Positions 8,842 through 19,237 of a stretch of 31,383 nt of DNA are shown one piece after another. Position numbers and translations under genes: made by a program. Where the stretch lies: assembly GCA_004335835.1 (NCBI GenBank), contig RWJK01000671.1, positions 1 to 31,383 on the forward strand. The letters are read 5' to 3'. A model generated the notes under the pieces. That model saw only the letters and a program-made list of their open reading frames with translations, did no database searches and was not told where the DNA came from. The stretch is from Scenedesmus sp. ARA3 (Eukaryota > Chlorophyta > Chlorophyceae > Sphaeropleales > Scenedesmaceae). How positions within the stretch are numbered: the stretch's first letter is position 1; each line of letters starts with the position of its first letter.

Positions 8842-11800
8842 TGCGGCAGCAGCAGCAGCAGAGTACTGCCAGGTGGTGACGGGGGCGTATGTCTGAACGT
8901 ACATGATCTGTATCATTGTGTGGGGTGGCTGCGGCTGCTGCTCCGGGCCTGCTGAGTTGAAAGGCTGGCAGCAGCTGCTCAGCAGCTGGCTGGGGGCTTT
9001 TGTTGAAGGCTTTATGTGTGTGTTATGCATTGTATAGGTGATGTGTCGCGTCCGGCATGCTGGTAGTGACTGAAGCTGCCGTGCGGCTGGTAGTAGATCT
9101 TATGCATTGGGTATGCGCTGCAAGCGGCAAGCCTTCTTCTTGCAGCAGGGTGCTGTTACTAGACTACAATGTTGCTGTGCTGGCGCTATGCGTGTTGATA
9201 TTGCCGCATGTGCCTGATCGAGCCTTGTGTGTGGTGCACGCGAGTAGCTCTGCCGCGTTGTGCAGGGCGGTGTGGTTAACAAGACAACAACAGATGCCCA
9301 GGTGTCACTTCTGGTATTGCGTGTCAGATTGCCAACTTCCGGCCAGCTCGTGTGGTGTAGGTACCTGCCTGGGCAGTTTGATGTTATATGACACGTTACA
9401 TTCGCCGTCCTGCTCTGCGCACTGTGTGCTGACGGCAGGAGGGTGAGGCCGGGACAGTAGAACATGAGCAGCAGCAGCTGCGATGGAGTTGTGCTGCTAA
9501 GCTGCATCAGCACGGCTCCTGTGATGCTGCTGATACAGCAGCGCGTGTGCATTGGAGCATGAGCTTGCACAGCCATGGGCGATTTTGTGATTGCAAGAGT
9601 GCCGCGCCCTGTGCTGCAAGGCGGCCGTGATATCGACGCTTGCAGCTTATGCATAGGTGTTATCAAGGTGATATTGGTGCGAGTATGTACGCCCAGCATG
9701 AACTTGGTGCTTGCTCAAGTGGAAGCAGCGCGTGCGCTGCTGACAGGCTTGGCTGCCGCAACAGACGTGGTTGCGGCTGGCGTAAGCGCTGGCATGTCAT
9801 GTAGCAGGTGACGGTGTGCAGAGCGCGCGCGTGTGGCGCTTGTATTGTTGCCATACTTGCAGTAGGAGGTCAGCAGGAGCCATCATCATATGTCTCATAT
9901 GCCTCGTTTGAGCATTTTAGGTCCTGCATTGTGTGCATTGTGGGCCGCAGCTGGTGTCTGGGGTTTGCTGCAGCCTCTGCGTGCTTGGGTCTGTGGTGTG
10001 GCGATGACTGTGGCAATGTTTAATGCAGGGGCCAGCTGTGTCCGTTATATTGATGCACTGCAGTTCGATTCGGCCTGTTCGTGTACGTTTCAACAGAGGT
10101 GACGTGCGTCAGGGCCTTGCAGTGTGCATGTCTGCCGCAGCTGGCAGCGTGTGCTGTGTTTGCACAGCTGCTGCGCTGCGTATGGTAGTGTTTTGGCAGT
10201 TGCATGCTCCGTTTCGTGTGCGCTTTGCACTGCTGTTTGTCGCATGCCTGAGAGGCCTGCATAGACTGGTGTGCAGATGATGCTGGTACTTGCGCAACAT
10301 ACCATCCTGGAGTACTTGAAAGTGTGATGCTATGTTGCGCGCTTGTGTAGTTTGCTTGGCACATGTGTTCGTGTCCCCTGATCATTCTCGCATGCAGATC
10401 CCGATGTTGCTAAAAGTAATCAACACCCTGTTTCTCGCCCTCAATGTGCATGCGGTGCGGCACTTTGTTAGCTTGCAGTATGTGCGGCAGCAGTTGCTGC
10501 TTGCCATGGTGCATGTCGCATCTAGTAGGACATGTGGTCACAGGCCGCACCTTGTCTCGTTTGGTTTGTTAGTATGTGGTAGTGCAGCTTGTGGCTAGCA
10601 CAAGGACAGAGGTGCTGCTGTTGTGCCGTGGACCTGGCACTGGGCAGGAGCAGGCCAGCGCAGCATTGGGAGGTGGAGTGTTGTGTTTGGCTGCAGCAGT
10701 ACTCACCACTACTTGTGTTCACTTGTGGGCTGCTGCACAGACAACCGCTGCGCACATGCGCTCAGATGTGCACTAAATGATACTGCTGCTCCGTTTCCTC
10801 TTTGTAGGTTGTGTTTGTTGCGTGCATGGGTCGCGACGCGAGCGCCACAGCATGTGGCTATGGCATGTTCATTTTGCATGCTGTGGCTGTAGAGCTGCGA
10901 GTGCTGCGTCTGCTGTTGGTGTGAGCAGCGCTTGCTTTGCCAGAGGATGCTTCGCTGCAGTTGCATCCAGCAGCTTTTGGCTCCCTTGCGCGCTGGCTGC
11001 TCTGATGTTGCCTTGCCCGCTTGCAACATGTCAGGCTAGCTGTGTGTTCTTGCCCCTGCACTTGGCCAGTATCACTGGCGAGTTGTGTAGGCTGCTTCCC
11101 CGGCCTTGCCTGGTGTTGTTGCAAGCAACCTTTTGCACAACACAGCTGCTAGTATGTCGCCGCTGCCCTGGTTGGCAGCTTGCAGGCGTGCTGACAGCTC
11201 GAGCACATGCATTTTTGTTGCCGCGCGTCCCACAGGCATGTCATTGACATGTTAGTAACATGTTAACACGATCTGAGGGTAGCCAGTTGCTGTGTGACTG
11301 GCAGCTTGAGCCTGCCTCTGTGGGGCAGAGCCGTACTGTGGATTGCTTCGCTTGTTTTTGTTGGCTAGCAATTCAACGCTCTTCTTGGCTACTTAACACT
11401 CTATTCAGAGCACTTGGCTTGCCAGCTGTGCACTTTTAGCTGCAGCAGCACAGAGTGATGGACTCAGCAGGCGCAGCACACTTTTCTGGTCTTGCAGTCT
11501 TCTGTGCTTGTCTGCTGGCCACTTGTGTCTTGCTGATGTTGTAATAGAGCGGCGGCACTTGTGCAGTGTGCTTCCTTTGCTTGTTGGTGAGAAAAGGCAC
11601 CTTGCTGCAGCTGCTGTGTGTGCAACCCGGCTGCCAATGCGTTGGGCAATGTCGTTTCTGGGAGGTGGGTTGTGGTCTGCACGATGCCATGTGTAGGCAA
11701 CCGGGAGGTGTGCTGGCAGAAGTGCATGTTGCACCCCTATCTTGATGTTGTTCCCAGGCCTTTAACGCATCAGAAGGCATGTGCTACCATGGCTTGAGCG

Positions 11801-11955
11801 GTGCTGCTGTGAGGCATTCAGCAGAATGACAGGCGATATTGGTGTGTTGGTAGCCTGCACATGCAGCAGTAGTGGCATGTACTGCATTAGGCGGCGTGCA
11901 GCTGTTACTTGTTGGTTGATTCTACCATTCTCGGCAGGCGCGGATATGACGCGCC

Positions 11956-11960
11956 TGTAA
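11956..11960 (+). terminator. Candidate internal poly(A) signal TGTAA
   Basis: TGTAA is the usual chlorophyte poly(A) signal. This is the only copy on the + strand between 8842 and 13534, so it is a candidate proximal end of the transcript from the 5026-8841 gene. Confidence 0.3.
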
Positions 11961-12124
11961 CAGTGTGGAGCTTCGGCTGTGGTATTCATGCACTGGCGAC
12001 TCCAGATTGGCAGTACTAGCTAGCAACAACGGACCCGGCAACTCTGGTGTACTGTCTGTTCTTCTTTGTGTGGCACTCATTCCATGTGTCATTGGGCATT
12101 CTGCAGCTGCTGTTTCTGGCTGCT

Positions 12125-12180
12125 TGGTTTGCTCGTATAGTAGTGGTTAGAGCACAGGCTTCCTGGATATGGGATGGGTT
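12125..12180 (+). repeat. tRNA-like (decayed SINE?) fragment
   Basis: TAGTAGTGGTTAGAGC matches the pol III A-box and D-arm consensus, with an upstream GCTC able to pair with GAGC. CAGG/CCTG could form a short hairpin after it. The following GGGTTGTATGG is a poor B box. This looks like a decayed tRNA-derived element rather than a functional tRNA. Confidence 0.3.
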
Positions 12181-13534
12181 GTATGGAATGCGCAGCCTGC
12201 TTGGTTGCCAGCTGGCCTGAGATGGGCGTTATATTGTTACATACAGCAGATGCCTTTGATTTTGCATGTTGTTCCTCTCCCCTGGCAGTAAAAACACATC
12301 GTAGGCTGTACGTCGTGTGTGTTGTTTGCCTGAAGCAGCACTTGCAGTCCTGTAGAGTCCCTGCCCGCATACGTGACACGTAATGGGGCAGCAGTGATGC
12401 CTGGTGCCTGACAGCTGCTGTCTGCCCAACAGCCGCATTGTTCTGTTTTGTGCTTGTGCTGGTCTTTTGGCTTTTGGCAGCAGCACCGCACGCAATGTGC
12501 AGTTGTCAGGCTGTCTCTCTCAGCTCTGCGTGCAGCAGCAGCAGCTTATACGTGTTGTGTGTCGCTGTGTGCAGTGCGCCCTTACTTGTCCATCTTCTCA
12601 GCTGGTGTGCAGTGCTGGCGTGCGCTGCCAGTGTATCTGCTGTTGGGCTTGCAGCCTGAGGCCACTTGCCAGTGCTGCAGTAAGTCCATTCAAATGCTTG
12701 CTCTGGCAAGCCTGCGAGCTGCACTGCCTTTGTGTCATATAACAACATCACAGTGCATGCCGTGTGTGGCGCTTGCCTTTGGCATCCCGCTTCTCAGCAG
12801 ACAGTTTTTGGCGCTACCTCGGCGTTGTGTGTGGTGCCAGCAGTGTATGGTGTGGTGCGAAGAGGCATCACTCCTTGGGATCTGGACTGCCTCTGCTCGT
12901 TTTGTCTCATATCACACTGCATGCGTATTGGTTCCTGTCCTTGCAAAGGGCTTTGTCGGCTGGTTGGCTGCTAATGGGCAGCCCACAAAAAAGGCTAGTA
13001 CAGCGCGGCACCGGGGCGCTTCCTTGATTGCTGACGCGGCAACGTCGTTTTGGAAGCCAGCGGCCGAAGTACCAAGGTTTCGCTACTAGTTGGTGCTCTG
13101 CTGTCTATGTCTATTCGTGCTGTGTTGTCATCTTTCTAGCTTGTGTTGGATAACAGACGCAAGACAGGATCATCATGATGATGTGCTCATTTACGTGTGG
13201 TTTCAATGGCGCCAATAATGCGTAGGCTCCTTTAAATCATCATCATGCAGTGCACGGCGCCTGCACGAATGTGGCAGTTGTTGTGCGGCAACAAAACCTG
13301 TTGTGATGCGTGTGGCATGTGTGTATGCGGCCTGTTTCAGCTCGATGTCTGTGGTGTGACTGCTGTTTTGCTTGGCCGTGTTGGCCCTGCACACCTCTCA
13401 ACTTCGTTCCTAATGTAGCAGGGACGTGCTAGCGTTGATAGCATCTCCAGTGTTTTGATTGCTGCTGCTGCCTGCTGTATCTGACAGGCGCAGGGTCTTA
13501 GTTGTTAGCCGGATGGTTGGGGCGAGATCGGCGG

Positions 13535-13539
13535 TGTAA
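13535..13539 (+). terminator. Poly(A) signal TGTAA ending the long + strand region
   Basis: TGTAA lies exactly where the + strand T-over-A skew stops. A TGTAA on the opposite strand at 13619-13623 faces it, as expected for tail-to-tail genes. Confidence 0.5.
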
Positions 13540-13618
13540 CGTGTCTGCCCTGAACTCCTGCGTATACTTCCGGCATATGTGCGGCAGCAAAACCACGTAG
13601 TGATGCCACATACACCTG

Positions 13619-13623
13619 TTACA
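13619..13623 (-). terminator. Poly(A) signal TGTAA (distal) for the H1-like-tail gene
   Basis: TTACA on the + strand is TGTAA on the minus strand. The sequence from here to about 14580 has A over T on the + strand, consistent with minus-strand 3' UTR. Confidence 0.4.
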
Positions 13624-14576
13624 ACAGCTAGAAGCCACCACTGCTGTAGAAGGTCTGCAAACCAACGTTGGTGTTAACACCAATGCGCCACTACAATGCG
13701 GCCACTGCCACAACGCAAAGCCCGCGCATGAGATTCGTACCGTACGAATTTCCTGCTGATGCAACTGATCTGCGGCTGTCTTGACCCTGTTGAGCTACAA
13801 CTGTGCAAGAGTGCCGCCATGCGCCGGTAGTGCACGTGCACTACAATTACGCGCCCTTCATTCGCATGAGCCCTGAGCAACTAAAGCCAAGCTGCGGCAG
13901 CAGGCGCAGCAGCCGCCACTGGCATGCACACGCCCTGCAGCCCATGCGGGGATCAAAGGTGCCGCGACAGTTGCCCGAAACAATCAGCATTGATGCTCAA
14001 CACAATTCACCTGTAGAACTAAACTAAACCTGACACCATCATGCTGCCGGGACATGGCCAACACTGCTGCACAGTTTGTTGAGGTTCCACCATTCCACTC
14101 CGATTCAAATTATCCGCCCTCAGCTGCAGCAGCCGCAGCACCCATGTGGCGCAGTGCTGCCAGCAAACAGTCCTCGCCTCATCGTGATCCCCGTGAACAA
14201 TAGCTGCTGTCACTGCTGTTGCCATGCTCACGCCCTCTTGCCTGTCTGCTTCCAGGCGATGAAGGCGTTGGCAGCGGCTGCCGGCTTCACAGCTGCAGGC
14301 AGGCAGGTAGGCAGACGCTTGAGTTGCAACGACGCTATTGGCAAGTAAAGTGCTATGAGCCGCAAGACGCAGCGCTTTCCAAGGTTGGCACCGCTCCAGT
14401 AACCACGCAGTCAACTTGCTTGCACCAGCGTCTACGCAAATGCGAACCCAGCTGTGCAGCACCGATGCATGTTGTGCAGCACCGGTGAAGTACACAGGTA
14501 TGTCATGGTCCCTCTGCACCGTGTAACAGTAACCAGCATGTAAGCCATGCACGCTTGAGTTGCCACACTTGATCAA
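13624..14576 (-). other. Probable long 3' UTR of the H1-like-tail gene
   Basis: This stretch follows the minus-strand stop at 14583. Base skew is reversed relative to the region to its left, as expected if transcribed leftward. A 185-codon minus-strand frame (14019-14576) runs through most of it, but it begins after the stop, has no recognisable motif and shows no acceptor in phase with the previous exon that I could find. Confidence 0.4.
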
Positions 14577-14581
14577 TTACA
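14577..14581 (-). terminator. Proximal poly(A) signal TGTAA one base after a stop codon
   Basis: The minus strand reads TGACTGTAA here: the stop codon, one base, then TGTAA. If used, the 3' UTR would be only some 15-30 bases long, against about 1 kb if the signal at 13619 is used. Confidence 0.4.
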
Positions 14582-14582
14582 G

Positions 14583-14692
14583 TCACGCACCTGTGTAGTA
14601 GGCTGGCTTGTCCTCGCCCTGCCACTCCTTGTAGCAGTCCAGCTCAGCCATGCCGGCTGCGTCCTCCCAGCCATTCACGTCCAGCTCATAGC

Positions 14693-14723
<31 letters not shown>

Positions 14724-17526
14724 CATATCCCCTAGGTGCTGGAGCAGCAACCGCCTCCGCCCACCACAAAGTGCAACCACATATGCGTGCCTGTGAGATG
14801 TCACCTAGGTGCTTGTGGAGACTCACACGCTGTCTTCAGCTGGTGACGGCACCCACATGGAACTCATCACTGCTATGTTCTCTCTGCCACTGCCATGCAC
14901 CTCCCCCTTGCGCAGCATCATGTGCAGTTCCCCGGAAAGCCAGGCAGGGTACCTGACACCGCGTCCACAACTGCAGCCGCCAAACATGCTGTGCCCTCAC
15001 CATCTGTGCTGTTCTGCCCAAGCAACCAGTGCTTGCTTTGCCAAGCACACAACCTGCAGATGGCGCCAACACCTAAAGGCAACTAGTCACCATTGTCACC
15101 ATTGCCAAGTCTTTGCCACTACCACGCACCTCCCACTTGGGCAGCACCTTGTGCTGCTTCTTGGTAGAGCCGGGCAGCATGTACGACACCTCGTCCACGA
15201 TCCAAGCCACGGGGTACTCGCCACTGGCCTCGCCCGCCGCGTAGGCGCGCGTGCCGATGCGCTTGTCTTTCGGCTTGCAGGCAACAGAAGCTGGGTAGCT
15301 GCGGCCTGTGGGTGTGTGTGCGAGGCAGGCATGGGGGGTGACGTGGGGTACACGTGGTTGATGTTAGGGGGTGTTAAGTTATGTGACAGTCCGCCGTGCC
15401 CACTTGTTTGATGCTGAGGGGGGTGTATGAGACACAGCTGCATCTACAGCTAAGTGAAACTTCACCGCATTGCGACACGCTGTGCAACCGGAAAAAAGAT
15501 ACCACATCTGTCAGCGTCTGGTTTCCTGTGCTCAGGCCACAGCATGCGATGGCCTGTGGCAGCGCCAAATGGGCGTCAGGGACGCACTGCCACCCACCTG
15601 TGTGGCCCTTGTAGGTCATCTCAGCAGCAGCAGCAGCAGCAGCAGCATCGGGCTTGCTGCGCTTGCCCGCCGGCTCCTGCTTGACTGCCGTCTGCTTCTT
15701 CTGCTGCTGCTGCTGCTGCTGCTCCTTCTTGGTGTTCTTGCTGGCGCTGGGCGGTGCAGCAGCGGCTGCTGCTGCTGCTGCCTGGCGGCCCTTGCGCTGC
15801 TGCTGCTGCTGCTGACCGCGCGGCTGCTGCACGCGCAGCGGCTTTTGGCGCCGCTCCTCAAAATCATCGCTGCTGCTGGGCTCGCTGTCCGAGTCATCAT
15901 CAGACTGCTGCTGCTCCTCAGACTCAGAGCTGGGCTCCTCCTCTGAGCTCTCTGCTGCTGCAGCAGCTGCCTCATCGTCATCCTGAGCTGCTGCAGCAGC
16001 AGCAGCTGCACCTGTCTTCTGCCTCTTAGCGGACAGCGCCAGCGCGGCAGCAGGCCGCTTCTTGGCGCCAGCAGCAGCAGCGCTGCTGCTGCCAGCCTTT
16101 GCTGTGCTCTTGCCAGCAGCAGCAGCTGCTGCCGCAGGTGCTGCCTTGGCAGGCTTTGCAGTTGCTGCCGCAGGTGCTGCCTTGGCAGGCTTTGCAGCTG
16201 CTGCCGCAGGTGCTGCCTTGGCAGGCTTTGCGGCTGCAGCCTTGCTGCCAGCTGCAGCTGCAGCTGCAGGCTTCCCCTTGGCTTTGGCAGCCTTGCTTGC
16301 TGCTGCTGCCGCAGGCGCTGCTGCAGCTGCATTCTTTGCAGCAGCAGGTTTCCTGGGCTTCTTGGCCGCCTGCTGCTGGCCCTCAGCAGCAGCAGCCCTC
16401 TCGCCACTGATGTGCGCCAGCTGCCTGTTCTTCTCCTTTGTCAGCTCCTGCCAGCGCTGCTCGGCAGCCATGCAAGCTGTAGTCATCTGCGTATACTCCT
16501 CGTCGGTGGCGTGCCAGTTGCGCTGCACGTTTGCAGGAAAGCAGCGCATTGCTGAGTGGTCACGAGCGCCAGGCCGGTGCTGCACTCGGTGGTGTTTGTG
16601 CAGAGCCGACTCGCACAATGCAGCAGCGCGAGACACGTTGTTTTGTTTGGCGACGCAGCGGGTGTACTGTAGGGATCGGCACAAAGAAGAAGGCAGTAGC
16701 AGGAAGCATGCAGATGATGTTATGGCCGCAGGCTGCTGCCGTGCTGCCGCAGCTGCCTGGCATAAGGGTTGCTGCTTGCTGCCTGCTGCTAGCTGCTGCT
16801 GGGGGTAGGTGGCACGCACCTCCTGCAAAGGCAGCACCAGGTGCGTCATCATTGCCGGTTGGAAGTGTGTGGCGATGAAACGGTCTTTGAGCATGGGCTG
16901 CAGCTGCTGCCAGCTGAAGATGTCCGCCGTGGCAGTGTCATATGTGTTGCCCTGCTTCCAGCACACCTGCCAGCAGTCATGCGGCACAGCAGCCGTTGCA
17001 GCTTTGGGTGATAGACGGGTAAGGGGGTGATGTGCAGCAGCAGTGTGATGTGAGGCGCTTGATCTGCTGGTGTTGTTAGCCAAGTGCGCGGACAGCAGCA
17101 ACTGCGCCTTACGTCAACAAACTTCAAGCTTGAAAGTCTACAGATAATGCTGAAAAGGCGCAAGCTGCATGAGAGGCGGAGCATCTGCACACTGCATTGC
17201 AACTGGCTGCAACCCTACCTCATATTGCGCGTGCTGTGGCGCTTGCAGGAGGCCCAAGTGCGTGGGCCTGTACACCACTATGCCGTCCCTGTCACGCGCT
17301 TCATCCCTTACGGCTCTATTAGGGAACACATTCTGGAAGTACTTGTCCCACCAAGGCCCTGCTTGACAGCAGTAGCATTGCAGCAACATGGGTGCAGCTG
17401 TGTGCAAGGGCTCCGCGGGACAGCAGCTGCGGAGCCAGCGGCAGCAAGGATGCATCCGAACGCACCTTTTTGGTCTGCTGAGCGCCCTGCACGAGCAGCA
17501 GCTTTGAGCTTCCGTGGGGAAGCCAT
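14583..17526 (-). CDS. Nuclear-type protein with histone-H1-like Lys/Ala/Pro tail and acidic tract
   Basis: Six exons join in phase: 17466-17526, 17219-17358, 16820-16966, 15598-16522, 15130-15305 and 14583-14693, giving 519 residues. The start ATG at 17526 opens MASPRKLK. Residues about 21-150 form an ordered-looking segment containing PWWDKYF, VVYRPTH and DIFSWQQL. Then comes a disordered middle: Lys/Ala/Pro repeats like an H1 tail (about 165-250, including three copies of a 12-residue AKPAKAAPAAA unit), an NLS-like KKRPAA...AKRQKTG (about 267-285), an Asp/Glu/Ser acidic tract (about 296-338), and poly-Gln/Ala with Lys clusters. The C terminus (425-519) is ordered again, with YPVAWIVDEV, KVLPKWE and GYELDVNGWE. 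I do not recognise either ordered segment. A DNA- or chromatin-associated nuclear role is inferred from the tail, NLS and acidic tract. Four of the five donors are GTGCGT/GTGGGT type; the other is GTAGGG. The upstream interval is shared with the divergent gene at 19238. Confidence 0.75.
14694..14723 (-). repeat. CTG tract at the last acceptor of the H1-like-tail gene
   Basis: On the minus strand a CTG run ends in CCAG directly before the last exon. It occupies the pyrimidine-tract position of this 3' splice site. Confidence 0.6.
16128..16235 (-). repeat. 36-bp tandem repeat, three copies, coding AKPAKAAPAAA units
   Basis: Three nearly identical 36-bp copies differ at only a few bases. In the minus-strand frame each encodes a 12-residue Lys/Ala/Pro unit resembling histone H1 C-terminal repeats. 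Confidence 0.9.
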
Positions 17527-19237
17527 GCTGTTGGGGCAGTTGCTGTTGACGATCCTATAGCTCTCAGCTGACCCCTGTAAAGGCCCTGGTTTACAAAATT
17601 TGTCCCAAGAACTACTTTAGCAGTTGCATTGTTGCTGAGGACAGCGGCAAGCGTGCAGGAGCGCCGTGTTCAAAGCACTATCCAGTGTTCGCACCACGGC
17701 ATCAACTCCGCGAGCTAGACAATGTAGTCACTTGCTGAACTCCGTTAGTGCATTGATCAGCAAACCGTTCGCGCCAACCCCCCGGCAGTGCCCTCGGCTC
17801 ATGCCAAGTATTTCAAATTTCTAATGACAGCGCGGTCCGCTCCCCCCGCATCCCCTCCCCCACTTCCGCAGCTGGCTGGCTGCTACCTTTGGCAGTGGCA
17901 GCAGATGGTAACAGACGGTTATTTCAGGGACAGTTTGCGCTCAGTGGCACTGATGCATATTGGTGCTGCGGGACCCACTGGTGGAGCCAGGCTGCTGCCA
18001 GACTCTGAGAGGGCCAGTGGTGAGCATGATCACGATATCGCAACTTGTTTTGCAAAAGTTGCCTAAAGTCTGAGGTATGTGAGACATGAGAAGGCTTGTT
18101 TCTAAATGCAACCAGTAATGGAACACTGCACTGATGGCATCAAGAGAGATATCGCCTGTGGCCAGGCACACGGGACTCAGCTGCAGCCAATCTTGCAGCC
18201 CCCGATGCCTGACATCAGCTGTTGCTGTCAGCAGCAGGGGCCTTCCGGCGCATTTTCAAAGCACGGACCTTGTTCGTGCAGTTATTAAGATTGCACAGGC
18301 CAGTAGCGGGGCCAGGCAGCTTTTCCAGTGGGTTTTGCCCGTGCCATGCCATACAGCTGGCCGCCAGGGGCCCTTGTGCGCGGGCAGACCCGCCAAACCC
18401 ACGGCAACCTTTCCTTGGACCCGCGGCTATTCACTGTTCTGAAGAACCCTGGTCAGCAGGGTTGGCTGCTCCTCAAGTCAGTGGCATCAACCAGAGCTGC
18501 ATTGGCGCTGGTGGGTAACAGGATGATGATGAGCTGGTGGTTTTGTTGTCAGGTTTTTTGACCCAGCGCCACACGCGACTGTCGTATGTGGGCCGCACGC
18601 TGCACCTTGCCGCACGGAGCTTGGGCATACCTGTATCCCTGAAGCAGTGTTAGTGGCTGTTTGGTGGCATGTTGATGCCTGCAGGGCCAGAGGTTTTGCA
18701 GAAATGTGATGCTGCCTTTGCAAGAAGGTTCCAGCGGCAACATGCTGTGTTGGAGGCCGCCTCGGGGCGTAGCGGGAGCAGTAATAGACGCACATGTGCC
18801 ACAGCATGCAAAAGCTAGCAGCAGATTCAAACCTACAGCATGAATATCTCTCTCAAGCTTGTGCCTTCATACAGGGCTGTACTCTCTTTGCACACTGTGA
18901 CTCACAGTTGACTTAGCAGTGCCAGCCCAAGCTGCACGAGACTGGCAAGGGCGCTAATGCTGACAGCCTAACACATACAACCCTGCTGATCATATTCAGC
19001 TTCATATCTGACAGCTCCGTGGGAGTGTGAAGGGGACGACTGACAACTTGCCTTCAAACCACGGACGTTCTTTCTGACAGTGTGTTACTTCACCTGACAG
19101 AATGGGCTGCGTCTTGGAGGTTTCTGCTTCAACTGCATTGCGCATTACTCAAACTGGTAAGATCCCAACAACCCTTCTCTTCGGCATCGCTTGTCGCATT
19201 AGAGTTCAGCAAGCAACACAGCACGGGTACCCAAGCC
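17527..19237. other. Divergent upstream region between the H1-like-tail gene and the solenoid gene
   Basis: About 1.7 kb separates the start codons of two divergent genes, so it should contain both promoters and 5' UTRs. I see no clear TATA box. One doubtful short spliced reading (18346-18653) is listed separately. Other frames, such as 17788-18066 on the + strand, show no motif. Confidence 0.4.
18346..18653 (+). CDS. Doubtful short two-exon gene
   Basis: An ATG at 18346 opens 55 codons to a GTGGGT donor at 18511. A TTTTTTGACCCAG acceptor at 18566 restores the same phase into 29 further codons ending in TAG at 18651-18653, for 83 residues. The second part reads RLSYVGRTLHLAARSLG, which looks protein-like, but I recognise no family. 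The intron would be only 56 bases. It could equally be chance within an upstream region. Confidence 0.18.

Larger units (their letters stand above)
8842..13534 (+). other. Long coding-poor, T/G-rich region: probable extended 3' UTR or lncRNA
   Basis: For about 4.7 kb after the 5026-8841 stop codon I find no credible coding exon. Frames of up to 213 codons exist but are Cys/Leu/Val/Trp-rich translations of T/G-rich sequence without motifs. The + strand is strongly T-over-A throughout; for example, 10201-10260 has about 6 A against about 20 T. This fits one continuous + strand transcribed unit. TGTAA occurs at 11956-11960 and at 13535-13539, and the skew reverses just after the second. A decayed tRNA-like fragment lies near 12125-12180. 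Whether this is one very long 3' UTR, an independent non-coding RNA or several units cannot be settled from sequence. Confidence 0.45.

Noticed and set aside
12448..13089. 213-codon + strand frame in the T/G-rich region
   Set aside because: The Cys/Leu/Val/Trp-rich composition follows from base skew; there is no motif and no splice partner.
14019..14576. 185-codon minus-strand frame after the H1-like-tail gene
   Set aside because: It lies in the probable 3' UTR, begins after the stop, and I found no in-phase acceptor joining it to the last exon.
16062..16808. 248-codon + strand Ala/Leu-rich frame
   Set aside because: It is antisense to the Lys/Ala repeats of the minus-strand gene; it looks like a membrane protein only because of GCT/CTG repeats.
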